A stretch of DNA of 17,393 nt from an uncultured Bacteroidota bacterium (lineage in GTDB: Bacteria > Bacteroidota > Bacteroidia > Flavobacteriales > UA16): NCBI GenBank assembly GCA_902535565.1, contig CACAUH010000028.1, forward strand, positions 1 through 17,393, given 5' to 3'. Within the stretch, counting starts at the first letter, position 1. Every line of letters begins with the position of its first letter. The notes under the pieces are model-generated. The model had not been told where the DNA came from, made no database searches, and worked only from the letters and a program-made list of their open reading frames with translations. The translations under genes and the position numbers were made by a program. Of the stretch, positions 14,902-17,393 are shown one piece after another.

Positions 14902-16470
14902 ATGCGGCGGTTGCATTGCGTCTTTGGTGGCCTCATGGCCTTTTTGTGGTCTTTGGGCCTGTCGGCTCAGGACCCCTGCGTCTCCACAGGCAATGGGGAG
15001 CCATACGTTTCGACCAACCCGAATTATGTCTGTGAGGCGTTGGAGGCCTTTGTGTACATCAACGTGGCGCAAGGTTATGCGACACCGTCTGATGCCGCTC
15101 CCGAAAACTTTGACTTCAACTGGTATCCAACAGAGGTGCTCGGGGGAACGGGAACGCAGAGCTTCGAAATGGTGTTTGACAGCACCGTCACCATTTGGTG
15201 TGTGGCGGAGGACCTCGTCAACAATTGCATCTGGACGGACACGATCACGGTCCAAGTGGAGGGGGCGGTTGACATCGGCCTCCCAAATGACACGTTGGTC
15301 TGCGATTTGAACAGCTTTACCCTCCAGCCTTCTGCAGAAGCCCAGGCGATGCCCGGCGTTTCTTGGAGCTGGGAGCCTTCTCTTCTTCTCTTGGATGCCG
15401 AAACGGCAACGCCTCAATTGCTTATCGATGCCGATCAGTGGTACTACGTGACGGCAACCACCCCAGCACCTGGCAACTGCACCTATGAAGACAGCATATT
15501 CGTCACCGCCAATGTGGCGGCTGTGGAGCTGGGCCCAGATCAGCAGTTGTGTGAGGGTGAAACGGCCGTTTTGAATTGTGGAATCAATCCGAATACTGAG
15601 GACATCATTTGGAGTACAGGGGATACAGTGCAGACCATTGTTGTGGACTCGAGTGGCGTGTATTGGGTAACAGCGTTGCACCCTCAGGGCTGCACTCGAA
15701 CAGACACGGTGACCATTGACATTTTTGAAAATCCAGAGATTTCACTTGAAGCTGGTAGTGCAGCCTGTGAAGGGCAGCCAGTGGACCTGATTGCAAGTGT
15801 GACAGCGGACACCACTGTGGCTGGAGTGGGGTGGTCTACAGGGGAGGCCGGCACGGCCATTACGGTCACGGGTCCTGGCGTTTATGAGGCCATTGCGGTG
15901 ACGGTGACGGGGTGCATGGAATCCGCATCGGTTTCTCCGGAGTTTTTGCCGTCTCCTCAACCGGAATTGGTTTCCGACACCACGTTGTGTCTCGAGGAGG
16001 AAGGGCCAATCTGGGTGGATGTGAGTCAACCGGGGGTCTCGTTTTTGTGGTCCAATGGAGGAAGTCAGCCTGGCGCCCTCCTTTCCGAGGCTGGGGTGTA
16101 CAGTGTGACATTGACGCTGTTGGCCAACGGATGTCAGGATTCGGCCAGCATTGAATTGGTGGATTTCTGTCCTCAAGACAGTGTGTTCTTCCCCAATGCT
16201 TTCACCCCAGATGGAGACCTTATCAACGATCGTTTTGGAGGGTTTGCTGAATCCATTGGCACCTTTCAGCTTGCTGTTTTCAGCCGGTGGGGTGTGGAGG
16301 TGTTCCGCAGCGATGATCTAGACCAGCGGTGGAACGGAAGGCTTCTCAATGGAGAGTTGGCCCCTGCGGGCATGTACGGTTACAGGGCGGTGTGGCGACC
16401 GCTTGGTGAGGACGGGGTGTCTGTTCTGCAGTTCCGGGAGAAGGTTGGAACCGTGACCCTTATTCGTTGA
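14902..16470 (+). CDS. Secreted Ig-like repeat protein with CHU_C / T9SS type B sorting domain
   Basis: The 522-residue protein opens with a signal peptide (MRRLHCVFGGLMAFLWSLGLSAQ, cleavage probably after Ala22 or Gln23). Three clear Ig-like repeats of about 70-74 residues lie at about 208-273, 280-344 and 354-419, with a more degenerate one at about 123-200. Each has a cysteine near its start (LC or AC), a central WSTG/WSNG, then GVYxV and a closing GC. The end, from about 427, is the gliding-motility-associated CHU_C domain: FFPNAFTPDGDLINDRF, then FSRWGVEVFRSDD, WNG and a final KVGTVTLIR. This is the type B signal for export by the type IX secretion system. It is a likely cell-surface or released protein; substrate unknown. 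It lies 59 bases after the lipoprotein gene, and its last 11 bases overlap the RCK gene on the other strand. Confidence 0.9.
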   Translation: MRRLHCVFGGLMAFLWSLGLSAQDPCVSTGNGEPYVSTNPNYVCEALEAFVYINVAQGYATPSDAAPENFDFNWYPTEVLGGTGTQSFEMVFDSTVTIWCVAEDLVNNCIWTDTITVQVEGAVDIGLPNDTLVCDLNSFTLQPSAEAQAMPGVSWSWEPSLLLLDAETATPQLLIDADQWYYVTATTPAPGNCTYEDSIFVTANVAAVELGPDQQLCEGETAVLNCGINPNTEDIIWSTGDTVQTIVVDSSGVYWVTALHPQGCTRTDTVTIDIFENPEISLEAGSAACEGQPVDLIASVTADTTVAGVGWSTGEAGTAITVTGPGVYEAIAVTVTGCMESASVSPEFLPSPQPELVSDTTLCLEEEGPIWVDVSQPGVSFLWSNGGSQPGALLSEAGVYSVTLTLLANGCQDSASIELVDFCPQDSVFFPNAFTPDGDLINDRFGGFAESIGTFQLAVFSRWGVEVFRSDDLDQRWNGRLLNGELAPAGMYGYRAVWRPLGEDGVSVLQFREKVGTVTLIR

Positions 16471-17143
16471 CTTCGAGAAACCTGTTCACGTTCCCAAGCG
16501 TGCCAAAGACGACAAGTGTATCGGTCTTTTCTACGGTTGTGTCTGGCCGCGGGATGCCAATGAGGTGCTCTTGATCTTCGCCTTGTTCGTTGTAGGTCCG
16601 TCGGATGGTAATCAGGCGCAGCTCATAGCGGTTGGTCAGGTCGATTTCGCCGAGAGGGCGCCCAATACAACCTGTTGGCGCTTTGATTTCTGCAATTTCA
16701 TAGTCGTCAGGCAGTTCGAGGAACCCTCTGAGACTGGGGTTCATCAGGCGTTCGGCCACGATGCCAGCAAATTCGGTCTCGGGTGCCAGGATTTCTTCGA
16801 TTCCCAGTTTCCGCAGGATTCGCTCTTGGTCACGGCCTGACGCCCGAACAATAACCCTTGGAATTCCGAGGTCCATCAGGTTCAGTGTCGTGAGGACTGT
16901 GGCTTCAAAGTTCTCGCCGATGGCAACGACTGCCGCATCCATTCCCTCCAGCTTCTGGCTGCGAAGGGCCTTGGGGTCGGTGGAGTCCATGGTGATGGCG
17001 ATGGAGACATCGTCCGCCACATTTTCGACGCGTTCTTCCACGCAGTCGATGGCAAATACCTCGGCACCGCGGCCTGCCATTTCCAAGGCGATTCGGGAAC
17101 CGTACTTGCCAATCCCGATCACCACATAGCGCATGCTCTTCAT
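16460..17143 (-). CDS. ktrA: KtrA/TrkA-type RCK protein of a potassium transport system
   Basis: This 227-residue protein has one RCK module pair. It has a Rossmann RCK_N (residues 5 to about 135) opening MRYVVIGIGKYGSRIA, with the GxGxxG nucleotide loop (10-15) and the acidic D33 at the end of the second strand. An RCK_C domain (about 145-225) follows. The length matches single-module KtrA (about 220) rather than the duplicated TrkA (about 450). Such proteins sit on the cytoplasmic face of KtrB/TrkH channels and gate potassium uptake in response to nucleotides. No channel gene is present: the neighbour upstream is kynureninase (9-base gap) and downstream is the convergent CHU_C gene. ATG at 17141-17143 is used; a second ATG at 17134 would remove three residues. 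The family is certain; ktrA rather than trkA rests on size. Confidence 0.9.
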   Translation of the reverse strand: MKSMRYVVIGIGKYGSRIALEMAGRGAEVFAIDCVEERVENVADDVSIAITMDSTDPKALRSQKLEGMDAAVVAIGENFEATVLTTLNLMDLGIPRVIVRASGRDQERILRKLGIEEILAPETEFAGIVAERLMNPSLRGFLELPDDYEIAEIKAPTGCIGRPLGEIDLTNRYELRLITIRRTYNEQGEDQEHLIGIPRPDTTVEKTDTLVVFGTLGNVNRFLEVNE

Positions 17144-17152
17144 GGGTGCAAT

Positions 17153-17393
17153 CTACTTCGCGGCGCGGAGGCCCTCATCGAGTATAACAAGGAATTGGGC
17201 AACATCTGAAAACCGATTGTAGAGTGGAACCGGTGCGAGCCGGATGACAGCGGGCTCCCGCCAGTCGGCAATCACGCCCTGTTTGGTGAGGTGGTCAAAG
17301 AGGGGTTTTCCGTGTCCGTGGGCGACGACGCTGATTTGGCAACCCCTGCGTTCGGGTGCTTCTGGTGTCAAAATTTCGAGGGTTGCACCCGTT
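17153..17393 (-). CDS. kynU: Kynureninase, C-terminal part (5' end outside window)
   Basis: Only the last 79 residues are in the window; the frame is open through the right edge. RRGCQISVV, then GVIADWREPAVIRLAPVPLYNRFSDV, match the C-terminus of kynureninase. This PLP enzyme of tryptophan catabolism cleaves kynurenine to anthranilate, or 3-hydroxykynurenine to 3-hydroxyanthranilate, each with alanine. The RG(C)Q and VADWREP...R.APVPLYN segments help form the substrate site. The PLP lysine lies outside the window. The stop (TAG) is nine bases before the KtrA-like gene, so the two are probably on one transcript. Confidence 0.93.
   Translation of the reverse strand, partial: TGATLEILTPEAPERRGCQISVVAHGHGKPLFDHLTKQGVIADWREPAVIRLAPVPLYNRFSDVAQFLVILDEGLRAAK

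Noticed and set aside
14677..15681. 334-codon open frame antisense to the lipoprotein and CHU_C genes
   Set aside because: Both plus-strand genes have clear signal peptides and domains; the antisense product has no recognisable motif.
1..17393. tRNA, rRNA, CRISPR array, insertion sequence, phage or toxin-antitoxin module
   Set aside because: No regularly spaced repeats, terminal inverted repeats, transposase/integrase motifs or tRNA-like folds were seen; the genes are chromosomal housekeeping or surface-protein genes with uniform base composition.

Overview
The window is a stretch of bacterial chromosome that I read as Bacteroidota, probably Flavobacteriales-like and fairly GC-rich. Four things support this. 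The last large gene product ends in a gliding-motility/T9SS type B (CHU_C) sorting domain. The lipoprotein has the Bacteroidota 'CAxxxxPxGGxxD' start and a Big_5 Ig-like domain. Start codons mostly lack Shine-Dalgarno sequences, and some are preceded by TAnnTTTG-like -7 elements. The class Ia ribonucleotide reductase is of the eukaryote-like type, with NrdB ending in FTLDADF. I see no insertion sequence, phage, CRISPR, rRNA or tRNA.

Layout. Positions 1-7072 are all on the minus strand. Reading in the direction of transcription they hold nrdB then nrdA (class Ia RNR), a strong hairpin terminator, hemA and a fused hemC-hemD gene (first steps of tetrapyrrole synthesis), and rplU (ribosomal protein L21, cut by the left edge). 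Positions 7073-7495 are a 423-base divergent control region. Next comes secA on the plus strand, convergent with comF on the minus strand. A plus-strand run follows: a DUF72 protein, a free methionine-(R)-sulfoxide reductase, a Big_5 lipoprotein and a secreted CHU_C protein. The right end returns to the minus strand: the 3' end of kynureninase, then a KtrA-like RCK protein whose last codons overlap the CHU_C gene tail to tail.

How the genes relate. nrdBA supplies deoxynucleotides. hemA-hemCD converts glutamyl-tRNA towards uroporphyrinogen III. secA exports the kind of precursor that the downstream lipoprotein and T9SS cargo represent. Most of the window is housekeeping and I do not see a clear new system. 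The most interesting signals are regulatory or architectural: a perfect Crp/Fnr-type palindrome in front of hemA; the HemC-HemD fusion with a short HemC third domain; a cluster of three compact palindromes between nrdB and nrdA; an orphan minus-strand terminator-like hairpin in the nrdB/secA gap; a SecA tail without a zinc-binding motif; and a kynureninase-RCK gene pair.
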